Shown here in pieces: positions 1-9,246 of a DNA stretch of 64,000 nucleotides. Position numbers and translations under genes: made by a program. The notes under the pieces were generated by a model that ran no database searches, was not told the DNA's origin, and was given only the letters and a program-made list of their open reading frames with translations. Source of the DNA: Bombella intestini. Lineage in GTDB: Bacteria > Pseudomonadota > Alphaproteobacteria > Acetobacterales > Acetobacteraceae. The DNA lies in contig NZ_JATM01000001.1 of NCBI RefSeq assembly GCF_002003665.1, positions 62,001 through 126,000 of the forward strand, written 5' to 3'. The first letter of the stretch is position 1; the number at the start of each line of letters is the position of its first letter.

Positions 1-508
1 GCAGGTCCGGCAGAAAACGGCGGAGCTGGAGCCAGAGGCCAGTGAGCAATGTGGCGAGCAACGCAGTGCCAGCGACTACTATCACGACCTGCCCCCACGG
101 GGTGGGTAAGTAGAGGTGGCTATGCAGAGTAACGAAAAAAGTACCACCGGGAACGTCTCTGCTGGGCAGAGGGAGGCCGGTATCGGGCGCAAGGGCAGGG
201 CCAAGGAATATATGGCCGTCATAATGCCAGAGACGGAAAACGGGGTCTCGGGGAGAGGGCAGCCTTAGAAAGGTAAAATGGCCTGCGTTAAGCTGTTCTT
301 TTAGCCTCCGTCCGGCTTCGGTTAGGCCGGATGAGGTCATGGAAGGTAAGGGGGCGTGTAGAGTCGTGCTAGGTTGCATCCAGTCCTGTATTTCGGGTGA
401 AAAACAGGCCAGAGAGCCGGTGAAGCAGAGGATGAAGAGGAAGACTCCAGCCGGGAAGCCAATCCAGCGATGGAAAAGACGCAGGATGGAACGGAGGCTG
501 GGGGACAT
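1..508 (-). CDS. PepSY-associated transmembrane protein (C-terminal part outside window)
   Basis: The reading frame starts at an ATG at 508 and runs off the left edge after 169 codons. The first 35 residues contain a hydrophobic helix after RLFHRWIGFPAGVFLFIL, the N-terminal helix typical of PepSY-associated TM (PiuB-like) inner-membrane proteins. A second strongly hydrophobic stretch, VVIVVAGTALLATLLTGLWL, lies close to the edge. Family members are commonly iron-regulated and are proposed to help in siderophore reduction or uptake, but the biochemical role is not settled. The gene is divergent from a TonB-dependent receptor and has a Fur-box-like site 22 bp upstream of its start, which supports an iron-related job. 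The family is assigned from the visible N-terminal third only. Confidence 0.75.
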   Translation of the reverse strand, partial: MSPSLRSILRLFHRWIGFPAGVFLFILCFTGSLACFSPEIQDWMQPSTTLHAPLPSMTSSGLTEAGRRLKEQLNAGHFTFLRLPSPRDPVFRLWHYDGHIFLGPALAPDTGLPLPSRDVPGGTFFVTLHSHLYLPTPWGQVVIVVAGTALLATLLTGLWLQLRRFLPDL

Positions 509-529
509 ACGGGTACGGCATCTTAATAT

Positions 530-544
530 TAATAATTATTCTCA
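530..544 (-). promoter_or_regulatory. Fur-box-like site upstream of PepSY gene
   Basis: Read on the minus strand, the 15 bases are TGAGAATAATTATTA, matching the 7-1-7 Fur pattern TGAnAATnATTnTCA except for one base near the end. The site lies 22 bp upstream of the start at 508, where it could block transcription. A 10-bp palindrome (AATAATTATT, 531-540) is its core. Confidence 0.55.
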
Positions 545-643
545 TTTCCTACTGTTCGTTGAGGCGGCTGTAAATGGGAAAGCTGCGAAATGGGGAAAAA
601 TGCAATAAAGATAAAAATATTACGTCTTTTTTATGGAAAGTTA

Positions 644-671
644 TTGAGAATAATTTTCATTAACATATAAG
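644..671 (+). promoter_or_regulatory. Sigma-70-like promoter overlapped by a Fur box (645-659)
   Basis: A -35-like TTGAGA (644-649), a 16-bp spacer and a -10-like TATAAG (666-671) precede the receptor gene at 711. The Fur-box-like TGAGAATAATTTTCA (645-659) fits TGAnAATnATTnTCA at every fixed position and covers the -35 element and spacer, a classic repressing position for Fur with iron. Confidence 0.65.
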
Positions 672-710
672 ACATCGCTCATTCAGTCTTGCAATTCAGG
701 ATGGGCATAT

Positions 711-2945
711 ATGGCTATCTCTTTTCGTTTTTCTTGCAGAACCGCCGGTCTCTGGTGCCTGCTGGCAGGCAGTACACTGGCCGGGAATCCTGTCTGGGCT
801 GCCGGAGATGAAGGAGGAGAACACTCTGTAAAAGGTCCAATAAAACTGTCTGATCGGCAGGGCGAGAAGACTGACGCCCGTAAGAAGGCAGAAGCCCCTA
901 GGGAGACCATACTCGTCAAGGCACGGCGGCGGGAGCGGATGGAAGTGAAGCTAGGGGGGCAAGCTGGTGTCCTCGGCAACAAGAAGGGGTTGGACCTCCC
1001 CTTCAATTTGCGCAGTTACACGTCCAGCATGATCTTGAACCAGCAGTCCCAGACATTGGGGCAGGTGCTTCAGAACGATCCTTCCGTACGGACGACCTAT
1101 GGTTACGGCAATTTCTCAGAGACCTTCATCATCCGTGGATTGCCAGTTTATGGGGATGATGTGGCCATCAATGGGCTGTATGGGATTAGCCCCCGACAGC
1201 TGATTTCTCCCCAGCTTTATGATTCAGTGCAGGTTCTGAATGGGGCTAGTGCTTTTATTAACGGCGCTGCACCGGGGGGAACGTCTGTCGGTGGGAATAT
1301 CAATCTCCAGTTTAAACATGCTGAGAGCGAACCAGTTGCACGACTGACAGGGGATTACACCAGCAAAGGCCAAGGCGGGGGTAGCCTAGATGTAGGGCGT
1401 CGTTTTGGTAAGGATGATCAGTTCGGTATCCGCTTTAATGCGGCTGGGATGGATGGGCAGACATCCATTTCTGGCGAGCGGCGCCATTCCGTTGCGCTGG
1501 GGCTTGATACGGACTGGCATAATGACAATACCCGCATCAGTCTCGACATCAATTATCAGAACCAGAATGTCCAGCAGGGGCGTGGCTCTGTCGTTCTGAA
1601 TTCCGGTCTGACGACTGTTCCCCGCCCCACAAGACCGGGCCATAATTGGAGCCAAGGCTGGAGCTATGAAGACATGCATTATGTCTTCGGCCTGTTGAAT
1701 GTTGAACATGACCTGAACAGCCACGTCACGCTCTACGGCAGTTTCGGTGGCATGACCGGTCATGAGGAAGGAAATTACGATACTGTTTATGTCTCAGACG
1801 GACGGACAGGTGATGGCTTTGGCTACGGGTCATACATTCCGTATCAGCAGACTAACGAAAGTACCCGCGGCGGTGTTCGTGCCCATTTCAGAACAGGCTT
1901 CCTGAAACATGAGGTCAATGCTGGTGGATCGGCCCTTTGGTCAGAGGCTTCTACGGGCTATGCGGGCGGTTACCTCGGCAGTACGAATATTTATAGCCCC
2001 GGTATTCAGGAAAAGCCGGATTCAATCCATCGTATTTCCGCAACACCCAGTGCGAAAACGCAGCTTTATAGTCTGTTCTTCTCGGATACGATGTCCTTCT
2101 GGCACGACCGCATCGCTGTGACGAGTGGTTTCCGATATCAGCATATTCTTCAGAACAGCTATCAGTACACGCCGACCCATTATAGCCGGGATGCCATCAC
2201 ACCCGTGGTTGGGCTTGTTGTGCATGCGTCCCGTCATGTTTCGTTCTATTTCAATCGGGTGGAAGGGCTGAATCAGGGGCTTCAGGCACCAGCGAAGAGT
2301 TCGCTTTATCCCAATCTGGTTAATGCCCAGCAGTTTCTCGCACCGACACGGACCGTTCAGTATGAGGTTGGCGGGAAATACGACATTGGTCGCTTTAGTG
2401 CTTCTCTAGCCTTCTACCGGTTGGATCGTCCTACGGGACTCGTAGAGGATTATGGGAATGAACAGATTTTTAAGGCCAGCGGGCGTCAGCGTAATCAGGG
2501 TATTGAGCTGAACCTCAATGGTGAGATTATCAAGGGACTACGCTTTAACGGTGGCAGTGCCCTGATTCAGGCCAAGCAGGTTAAGGGGGATTATCTCGGC
2601 AACAAGGCTGTTGGTATCCCGGGTTATACGATCAATGGCAATCTGGAATATGACGTTCCCTTCGTCAAAGGGCTGACCCTGACAGGCCGTGTCACTCATA
2701 CGGGCCATCAGTGGGTTAATGTCCAGAATTCTTTGAAGATTCCGAACTGGACCACCTACGATCTCGGGGCCCGTTATACCTTCTTGATGACACCGAAGCG
2801 TCCGGTCACGTTCCGTTTTGGTGTGGAGAACCTCACCAACAGCCATTATTGGGCGTCATCTTATACGGCCTTCAGCAGTGTGAACGGGTATCTGACCCAA
2901 GGGCTGCCAAGGACGTTTAAGGCTTCCTTCTCAACGGATATGTAA
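711..2945 (+). CDS. TonB-dependent siderophore receptor
   Basis: This is a 744-residue outer-membrane receptor for an iron chelate. A signal peptide of about 30 residues (hydrophobic LWCLLAGSTLAG, cleavage likely after NPVWA) is followed by a plug domain at roughly residues 95-205 with the FIIRGLPVY and DSVQVLNGASAFINGAAPGG motifs of FhuA/FhuE-type siderophore receptors. The rest is a 22-strand-type barrel rich in alternating aromatic residues. The ATG at 711 has AGGA 10 bp upstream. The final residue is methionine rather than the usual aromatic residue. It is divergent from a PepSY membrane protein and has a Fur-box promoter. The ligand cannot be named from sequence; a hydroxamate siderophore is a guess. 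Confidence 0.9.
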   Translation: MAISFRFSCRTAGLWCLLAGSTLAGNPVWAAGDEGGEHSVKGPIKLSDRQGEKTDARKKAEAPRETILVKARRRERMEVKLGGQAGVLGNKKGLDLPFNLRSYTSSMILNQQSQTLGQVLQNDPSVRTTYGYGNFSETFIIRGLPVYGDDVAINGLYGISPRQLISPQLYDSVQVLNGASAFINGAAPGGTSVGGNINLQFKHAESEPVARLTGDYTSKGQGGGSLDVGRRFGKDDQFGIRFNAAGMDGQTSISGERRHSVALGLDTDWHNDNTRISLDINYQNQNVQQGRGSVVLNSGLTTVPRPTRPGHNWSQGWSYEDMHYVFGLLNVEHDLNSHVTLYGSFGGMTGHEEGNYDTVYVSDGRTGDGFGYGSYIPYQQTNESTRGGVRAHFRTGFLKHEVNAGGSALWSEASTGYAGGYLGSTNIYSPGIQEKPDSIHRISATPSAKTQLYSLFFSDTMSFWHDRIAVTSGFRYQHILQNSYQYTPTHYSRDAITPVVGLVVHASRHVSFYFNRVEGLNQGLQAPAKSSLYPNLVNAQQFLAPTRTVQYEVGGKYDIGRFSASLAFYRLDRPTGLVEDYGNEQIFKASGRQRNQGIELNLNGEIIKGLRFNGGSALIQAKQVKGDYLGNKAVGIPGYTINGNLEYDVPFVKGLTLTGRVTHTGHQWVNVQNSLKIPNWTTYDLGARYTFLMTPKRPVTFRFGVENLTNSHYWASSYTAFSSVNGYLTQGLPRTFKASFSTDM

Positions 2946-2959
2946 GGCAGAAAGAAACA

Positions 2960-2990
2960 GGGCCATGTCCTTTCCCGGCATGGCCCCGTC
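2960..2990. terminator. Stem-loop between receptor gene and glnD
   Basis: GGGCCATG (2960-2967) pairs with CATGGCCC (2979-2986) and is followed by a short, imperfect T-rich tail. It sits between two convergent genes and probably ends transcription of the receptor gene. Confidence 0.5.
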
Positions 2991-2994
2991 ATTT

Positions 2995-5883
2995 TCAGTC
3001 GGCATCCGCCTCCATAGTGTGGAGCGTGTCCAACAGAGCGGTCTGAAGTTCGTCTTCTGCTGAGGCAGTCAGCTTGTGGCCGTCTGCATTGGTTACATAG
3101 AAGACGTCCACGGCCCGCAGGCCATAGGTCATGATATGGGCCGAAGAAATATGCAGCTTCAGGCGGCTGAGCGTGGTGGTAATGTTGTGCAGTAGGGCCG
3201 GTCTGTCCCGCCCGTTGACTTCCACGATGGTATAATTCTCGGAAGCATCACTGTCGATTAGGACACGGGATGGAATATGGAGAGCCTCTAGCCGGCGGGG
3301 AAGCGGGAAGTTGGCTGCGCTGAGCGTTTCCTTAGGATCAATTGCTCCTTCCATGACCTGCACGATGGTGTTGTGCAGCCGGTCGAGATGCTCGGCCTCC
3401 ATAAAGGCCTGCCCATAGGGGTCGTGGAACCAGAATGTATCAAGAACCATGCCGTTATTGAGGGTATGGATGCGGGCATCGGCAATGGATGCCCCACAGA
3501 GGGCCAGCGCACTGGTAATGCGGGAGAAGAGGCCGGGCTGATCCTTGCAGAAGACAGTTAGTTCTGTGATGCCTCGGTCGGGGAGTGGGGCGATGTCCAC
3601 GATTATGGCATCTTCCCGTCCTTCAGCTCGGTGGCGGCAGACAAGCCTGGCATGGCGGACATGGCTTTGGGGATCGAACCCCAGCCAGTAACCAGGCCGC
3701 CCTAGTTTCATGAAATGGGTAATATCGGCATCGGGCATGCCTTCATCTCTAAGGGCTTGTTGGATGAAGGTCTTATTATGGTCGACCCGCTCGTCATCTT
3801 CCTGTGCTTGTAGCCCTCCCTCCAATACATCGGCGATGCGGGTATAGAGACGGCCGAGCAGAGTGGCTTTCCATGCATTCCATGCCCGGGGGCCAACAGC
3901 GCGAATATCGGCAATGCTGAGCAGCAGGAGCATCCGCAGCCGTTTAGGGGATTGGATGGTATCGGCGAGGTCTAGAATGGTCTGTGGGTCATCAATATCC
4001 CGGCTGAAGGCCGTGCGTGAGAGCAGAAGATGATGCAGCACAAGCCACGAGACTGTATCGGTATCGCTAGCGGAGAGGCCAAGTTGCTGGCAGATCTGCG
4101 TAGCGATGTCCGCACCGATTTCGGAGTGGTTCCCCCCACGGCCCTTGCCGATATCATGCAGCAAGGTGGCAAGATAGAGCAGAGGACGCTGTGTCATGGT
4201 GCGGGCTAGCCTGTAGGCTAGCGGTAGCTCATCCGCCATGCGGCCCTGTTCGATCATCCGCAGGATATGGACAGCCTCAATCGTATGCGCATCCACAGTA
4301 TGGATGTGATAGCCGTCAAACTGTGTCCGTCCGAGAATGCGAGACCAGCCGGGGAGCAGATGGGAGAGAATCCCCGTTTCGTTGAGCAGTGGTAGCCAGA
4401 AGATACGGTCCTGCCTGTGGTCTCGGTCATCACCGGCGGGTGGTGTGGCGGCGGCAGGGGAGGGAAGTTCCGCTGCTGGGTCGCAGAGTAGCTTGATGAA
4501 AAGTGCCGATGCTTCTCCATTATGGCGGAGTGACGCACTATGCCGCTCGAAACGGATGATCTGTTGTATGGCAGCTGGATGGAGGGCTAGTTGATGGCGG
4601 CGTGCACAGTCCAGAAAATGGAAGACTGTTACAGGCTCCCGCACGAGGGCCAGCGGATTGGGCAGGCTCAGGCAACCATCAATGCGCTGGAAACCATCCG
4701 GGCCGGGCTCCACCCGTGGAGGGCGTTGCTGGAGCTGGTTACGCAGGTGCAAAAGAATGGCTGGCTGGAAGACATGGGTTAGCCGCATCACAGCCCGGGC
4801 CATAAGGAAGTGATGACGCATGAAGCGTTCCACCCCCCGTTGATGGCCATGATTGCCATACCGCATACGGGCACCGATGATGGGTTGAACGTCAAAAGTC
4901 AGCCGCTCTTCATTCCGTCCAGTGATATAATGAAGGTTGAGCCGGACCGTCCAAAGGAAGTTCCAAAGGCTATGGGTGCGTGATATTTCCCGCTTTGTCA
5001 GTAGGCCGAGCAGGGTGCAAGCAGGTGCCAGCCCTTGGGCACGTTGGAGGTTGGATTTTACAGATAGCCCGTTCCCCAGAACGGCATAGCCAATCCAGTT
5101 GAGGACCTGAAGGTCCCGCAACCCTCCTTTGCCTTCCTTGATGTGTGGCTCCACAAGATAGGGTGTGTCGCCAAATCTCCGATGCCGATCTTCTCGCTGG
5201 GTGATGGCCTGAAGGACGAACTGTTCCAGCGCAGGGCCTTTCAGGTGGGTTTCCAGCTTTTCCTGCAAGGTAAGAACAAGTGTTTTTTGCCCATAGAGGG
5301 GCCGGATATCCAGTAGGGTCGTGCAGGACGTCTGGTCCGTTCTGGCCATTTCCAGTGCACTCTCAATAGTGCGTGTGGCATGGCCGACCCGCAGCCCGAG
5401 GTCCCAGAGTGTATAAAGGATATATTCAATGGCCTCGATGAGGTCTTTAGATGGTGCTTCCGCTGTTAGAAAAAGCAGGTCCACATCGCTGAAAGGGGCC
5501 AGCAGCCCTGCCCCGTAGCCTCCTGTGGCACAGAGGCAGAACACTTCATCAGTGCCATTCTCCTGCAGGGTATGAGGCAGCCCCGCATAGCGGGCCAGTT
5601 TCTCAATGATACGGTCCATCAGCAGGGCGAGATTGCGAGCGGTCTCTACGCCGTTTGTTTCACGCTGCTCAAATTGCTGGCGGATGGTTTCCCGCTGTAT
5701 GCCAAGCTCTGTCCGTAACCGTTCCAGAGCGTCTTGACGAGGAATAGCGGGTTGCCGACCCGACAGATCAGGACGAGATGGAGCAGTGGAGGTGAGGTGA
5801 GCAGACATGACGGCTCTCTTATTGGCAGCTGGTTCTGGCGGGTTCGTCAGGATATCCGGGGAGTCATTCTTCATCCGTAACAT
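2995..5883 (-). CDS. glnD: [Protein-PII] uridylyltransferase / uridylyl-removing enzyme
   Basis: GlnD senses glutamine and uridylylates or de-uridylylates PII signal proteins. The product is about 960 residues, the usual size. In order it shows a nucleotidyltransferase site near residues 120-136 (GGYGAG followed by SDVDLLFL), an HD hydrolase site near 575 (LLHDIGKGRGG), and two C-terminal ACT domains near residues 770 (CKDQPGLFSRITSALAL) and 890 (GRDRPALLHNITTTLSRL). The start is uncertain: ATGs at 5883 and 5874 overlap the end of mutS, which suggests translational coupling. An ATG at 5808 gives a shorter form with an AAGAGAG ribosome site, and a TTG at 5904 a longer one. The mutS-glnD order is common in Alphaproteobacteria. 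Confidence 0.95.
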   Translation of the reverse strand: MLRMKNDSPDILTNPPEPAANKRAVMSAHLTSTAPSRPDLSGRQPAIPRQDALERLRTELGIQRETIRQQFEQRETNGVETARNLALLMDRIIEKLARYAGLPHTLQENGTDEVFCLCATGGYGAGLLAPFSDVDLLFLTAEAPSKDLIEAIEYILYTLWDLGLRVGHATRTIESALEMARTDQTSCTTLLDIRPLYGQKTLVLTLQEKLETHLKGPALEQFVLQAITQREDRHRRFGDTPYLVEPHIKEGKGGLRDLQVLNWIGYAVLGNGLSVKSNLQRAQGLAPACTLLGLLTKREISRTHSLWNFLWTVRLNLHYITGRNEERLTFDVQPIIGARMRYGNHGHQRGVERFMRHHFLMARAVMRLTHVFQPAILLHLRNQLQQRPPRVEPGPDGFQRIDGCLSLPNPLALVREPVTVFHFLDCARRHQLALHPAAIQQIIRFERHSASLRHNGEASALFIKLLCDPAAELPSPAAATPPAGDDRDHRQDRIFWLPLLNETGILSHLLPGWSRILGRTQFDGYHIHTVDAHTIEAVHILRMIEQGRMADELPLAYRLARTMTQRPLLYLATLLHDIGKGRGGNHSEIGADIATQICQQLGLSASDTDTVSWLVLHHLLLSRTAFSRDIDDPQTILDLADTIQSPKRLRMLLLLSIADIRAVGPRAWNAWKATLLGRLYTRIADVLEGGLQAQEDDERVDHNKTFIQQALRDEGMPDADITHFMKLGRPGYWLGFDPQSHVRHARLVCRHRAEGREDAIIVDIAPLPDRGITELTVFCKDQPGLFSRITSALALCGASIADARIHTLNNGMVLDTFWFHDPYGQAFMEAEHLDRLHNTIVQVMEGAIDPKETLSAANFPLPRRLEALHIPSRVLIDSDASENYTIVEVNGRDRPALLHNITTTLSRLKLHISSAHIMTYGLRAVDVFYVTNADGHKLTASAEDELQTALLDTLHTMEADAD

Positions 5884-8587
5884 CCATTTTGGCAAGGCCG
5901 TCAATCATGCTTTTTAGCTGATAGAGGGCAGAGTGGGCCTCTCTGGGGGAAAGGGAATCCGGGTCCAGCCCTTCAATCTCCTTATGCAGGGCTTGGAGGG
6001 CCGATAATGTGCCGTTAGGCAAGCAGTTGCCAACAGAGGGCGGATCATTCTGCGGAATGGGGGGCTCTGGCGCAGCTTGTTCGAAGAGGGGAAGGCTGGC
6101 AGGTTGGTTGTTTTGGTCACGCTCATTCTCAAGGCGAGTGAGAAGATTTCGTGCCCGCTGGAGGACAGAAGCCGGTATGCCTGCCAGTTTGGCCACATGG
6201 AGGCCCCAGCTTTTTTGGGCAAGCCCGGGGCGGACCTCATGTTGAAAGACGACATGGCCTTTCCACTCCTTAACGGCCATGGTGCAGGCCGCCAGACGGG
6301 GGAGGGTTTTCAGCAGGGCACCGAGCTCATGAAAATGCGTGGCAAAAATGGTGCGGCAGCGTAGCTGGGAATGAAGGGCCTCCAGCGTGGCCCAAGCAAT
6401 GGAGAGGCCATCAAGGGTGGATGTGCCCCGTCCGATCTCATCCACGACCACGAGGGAGCGAGGCCCTGCCTGATTGAGAATAGCGGCGGTTTCGGTCATC
6501 TCTACCATGAAGGTGGAGCGGCCACGGGCCAGATCATCCGCCGCACCGACACGGGAGAAGAGACGGTCCACAATGCCAATCGTGGCGGCTTTCGCCGGGA
6601 TAGGCAGCCCCGCTTGTGCGAGAATGACGGCTAAAGCATTTTGACGTAGGAATGTTGATTTACCGGCCATATTAGGGCCTGTTAGCAGGATGGCATGTTT
6701 TTCCGGTGGCAAGGCGCAGTCATTGGCGATGAAAGCCGTATCATGCGCTGCACTTTCATGCAGGGCCGCTTCCACAACAGGGTGGCGGCAGGCCTGAAGG
6801 TTAAAATCCTGCCCGTTTGTCATGGTTGGGCGGCACCATGTGCCACGATCCATGATGCGGGCGCAGGAGATCAACGCATCCAGCTCGGCAAGGGCGAGGC
6901 CGATATCATCAAGTGCCGGCGTATTCAGGCAGTGCCGGGCAAGGTCGGCAAAAAGATGACGCTCTAGCTGGTCGGCCTTTTCTGAGGCTTCCAGAATGGC
7001 TTGATTGAGTGACGTTAGCTCTTCGTTGGAGAAACGGGCGAGGCTGGCCGTGCCCTGCCGCAGGCTCAACCCTTCATGTTGGCGTAGCTTACGCCCAGCC
7101 GCAGCGGGGACTTCAATAACATAGCCAAGCTGGTTGTGATGGCGGATGCGAAGGTTGGAAATTCCGTAGTCTTCTGCCAGACGGACCTGCAACTGGGCGA
7201 TTAGGCGGCGGCTATTGTCCCGGAGGTCACGCTGGCGATCCAGTTCAGCATCAAAACCGGGAGCGATGACCCCGCCATCCTCAATCTTGACGGGTAGCTC
7301 CGTATTTAGGGCAGCTTCCAATCGCTCTAACAGAGCATCAGCCCGCCCATACAGGTTGGCCCCGATATGGCGGATGCGTTCCGGCATGCCGGTTTCGGCT
7401 AGCGTGCCGAGCGTTTCAGTAATTTGGTTGGCCGCCCGGAGTGTATCACGGATGGCGGCAAGGTCCCGTGGGAGGGGACGCCCGCTGGAAATGCGACCTA
7501 GGGCACGAGCCGAATCGGGAGCGTGCTTGAGGATATCCCGTAAGACCCCCGTGGGTTTGGGCTGATGGTGCAGCCAGTGCCAGCCATCCTGTCGCCCTGT
7601 GATGAGGGCAAGGTCCGTACTGGGGGTGCTAACCCAGTGGGCCAGAAGGCGAGTTCCGGCGGCTGTGGCTGTCTGGTTAACGCTGGAGAAGAGCGTGTGC
7701 TTGCTGCCGCCATCACGGGACTGGAGAATGTCGAGGCTGCTACGGGTGGCGGGGTCCAGCCCCATGATACTGTCCAGCCCATGGTCGATGGGTGGTGCTA
7801 GCCGGGGTAATTTGCCCGCTTGGCTGCGGCGGACATAATCCAGCAGTACGGCGCAGGCGATGATTTGCTCATTGCTAAAGTCCCCCAGAGCATCCATCTG
7901 GGCAACCTGATAGGCCTCCGTTACGGTGCGTTCTGCAGCCTCATGGCTAGGGTGGGCTGTAGAGGGGGTAATGAGGCCCGCATGTTCGGTCGGAATGAGT
8001 GTCGGGTCGGATAGGATTTCCGAAGGGGCAATGCGGGCCAGTAGTTCAGCCAGTGTGTCCGCTCCCAGACGGAGCAGTTCCAGCGTGCCGGTGGAAATAT
8101 CAATCCATGCCGCACCAAGGCGGTCTTTATGGCGTTTGTCCGGTGCAACAATGGCAAGGAGGGTATTGGCCCGTCCAGCATCTAGCAGCTCATCTTCTGT
8201 CAGTGTACCGGGGGTGACGACACGGATGATCTCCCGGCGGAGTGGGCCTTTCTGTCCCTTGCGGGGAAGTTCGGTTTGTTCGGCTACGGCTACACGGAAG
8301 CCACGGCGGATGAGCCGGGAGAGATAGATTTGTGCTGTCCCAACGGGGACCCCACACATGGGGATGGGTTCCTCATCATGCGTGCCACGGTGGGTTAAGG
8401 TTATGTCCAGTGCAAGAGCGGCTGCCTGAGCATCTCCAAAGAAGAGCTCGTAAAAATCCCCCATGCGGAAAAAGAGGAGGGCATCAGGTTCCTGATTTTT
8501 CAGGCTGAACCATTGTTCCATGGTCGGGGTGACCTTCCCCGTTGTCTGCGGGGGAATGGGAGGGACGGATGGTTTCTGATCGACCAT
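5864..8587 (-). CDS. mutS: DNA mismatch repair protein MutS
   Basis: MutS recognises base mismatches and starts mismatch repair. The N-terminal mismatch-reading motif is visible as FFRMGDFYELF (Phe-x-Glu), the Walker A as LLTGPNMAGKSTFLRQ near residue 635, followed by VVDEIGRGTSTLDGLSIAWA (Walker B/signature) and FATHFHELGAL. The length of 907 residues fits the family. I chose the ATG at 8587, which has GAGG about 12 bases upstream; an in-frame GTG at 8605 is the alternative and has no clear ribosome site. It overlaps the start of glnD by about 20 bases, so the two are probably co-transcribed. No mutL lies in the window. Confidence 0.97.
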   Translation of the reverse strand: MVDQKPSVPPIPPQTTGKVTPTMEQWFSLKNQEPDALLFFRMGDFYELFFGDAQAAALALDITLTHRGTHDEEPIPMCGVPVGTAQIYLSRLIRRGFRVAVAEQTELPRKGQKGPLRREIIRVVTPGTLTEDELLDAGRANTLLAIVAPDKRHKDRLGAAWIDISTGTLELLRLGADTLAELLARIAPSEILSDPTLIPTEHAGLITPSTAHPSHEAAERTVTEAYQVAQMDALGDFSNEQIIACAVLLDYVRRSQAGKLPRLAPPIDHGLDSIMGLDPATRSSLDILQSRDGGSKHTLFSSVNQTATAAGTRLLAHWVSTPSTDLALITGRQDGWHWLHHQPKPTGVLRDILKHAPDSARALGRISSGRPLPRDLAAIRDTLRAANQITETLGTLAETGMPERIRHIGANLYGRADALLERLEAALNTELPVKIEDGGVIAPGFDAELDRQRDLRDNSRRLIAQLQVRLAEDYGISNLRIRHHNQLGYVIEVPAAAGRKLRQHEGLSLRQGTASLARFSNEELTSLNQAILEASEKADQLERHLFADLARHCLNTPALDDIGLALAELDALISCARIMDRGTWCRPTMTNGQDFNLQACRHPVVEAALHESAAHDTAFIANDCALPPEKHAILLTGPNMAGKSTFLRQNALAVILAQAGLPIPAKAATIGIVDRLFSRVGAADDLARGRSTFMVEMTETAAILNQAGPRSLVVVDEIGRGTSTLDGLSIAWATLEALHSQLRCRTIFATHFHELGALLKTLPRLAACTMAVKEWKGHVVFQHEVRPGLAQKSWGLHVAKLAGIPASVLQRARNLLTRLENERDQNNQPASLPLFEQAAPEPPIPQNDPPSVGNCLPNGTLSALQALHKEIEGLDPDSLSPREAHSALYQLKSMIDGLAKMDVTDEE

Positions 8588-8766
8588 GCAGGGAAAAGAC
8601 CTCACCGTTTTATCGGGATTGGATGTCCCGTTTAGGTTAACAGGTGTTTAAATGGAAATGCGACCATTTTCTCATCATGACACGCTGAGGGGAAGGCTGA
8701 CTTTCACGGTGATGTGCCAGAAGAGTCGTTTTTCTTGCCCCTTGCCATGACCTGCCCTGTAGCGGC

Positions 8767-9246
8767 ATGGTGCTTCCCATGAGTACTGCACCAGAAAATC
8801 ACATTATTTTTGATGATGTCCTCCCGATGGCTCAAGGTCTTCTGGAGGCAGAACGGGATGAAACCGCTAACTTAGCTAATATTGCTGCTCTGCTGTTCGA
8901 GGCAATGGCGCAGGTCAACTGGGTTGGCTTTTACCTGATGAAAGAGGGCGAGCTGGTGCTTGGCCCGTTTCAGGGGCGGGTAGCGTGTACGAGAATTGCC
9001 GTGGGCAAAGGCGTCTGCGGGGCGGCCGTGGCGGAACGGAGCGTGCAGCGTGTAGCGGATGTTCATGCTTTCCCCGGTCATATTGCCTGTGATGGTGCTT
9101 CTGAATCAGAGATTGTCCTGCCCATCATGAAACATGGTGAGGTTCATGGTGTGCTGGATATTGATAGCCCCGTGAAGAACCGGTTCTCAGCAGAGGATCA
9201 GGAAAAATTGGAGGCTCTTGTCCGGCTTTTGGAAGCGCATCTCTAA
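8767..9246 (+). CDS. msrC: Free methionine-(R)-sulfoxide reductase (GAF domain)
   Basis: The 159-residue protein is a single GAF domain of the fRMsr family, which reduces free L-methionine-(R)-sulfoxide in the cytoplasm. Diagnostic are NWVGFYL, LGPFQGRVACTRI, GVCGAA and HIACDGASESEIVLPI. Cysteines 74, 84 and 108 have the 10- and 24-residue spacing known for the three redox cysteines of the family, so the enzyme looks active. The start at 8767 has no clear Shine-Dalgarno; an ATG at 8779 is equally possible. The 3' end overlaps the convergent murJ by 4 bp. Confidence 0.92.
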   Translation: MVLPMSTAPENHIIFDDVLPMAQGLLEAERDETANLANIAALLFEAMAQVNWVGFYLMKEGELVLGPFQGRVACTRIAVGKGVCGAAVAERSVQRVADVHAFPGHIACDGASESEIVLPIMKHGEVHGVLDIDSPVKNRFSAEDQEKLEALVRLLEAHL

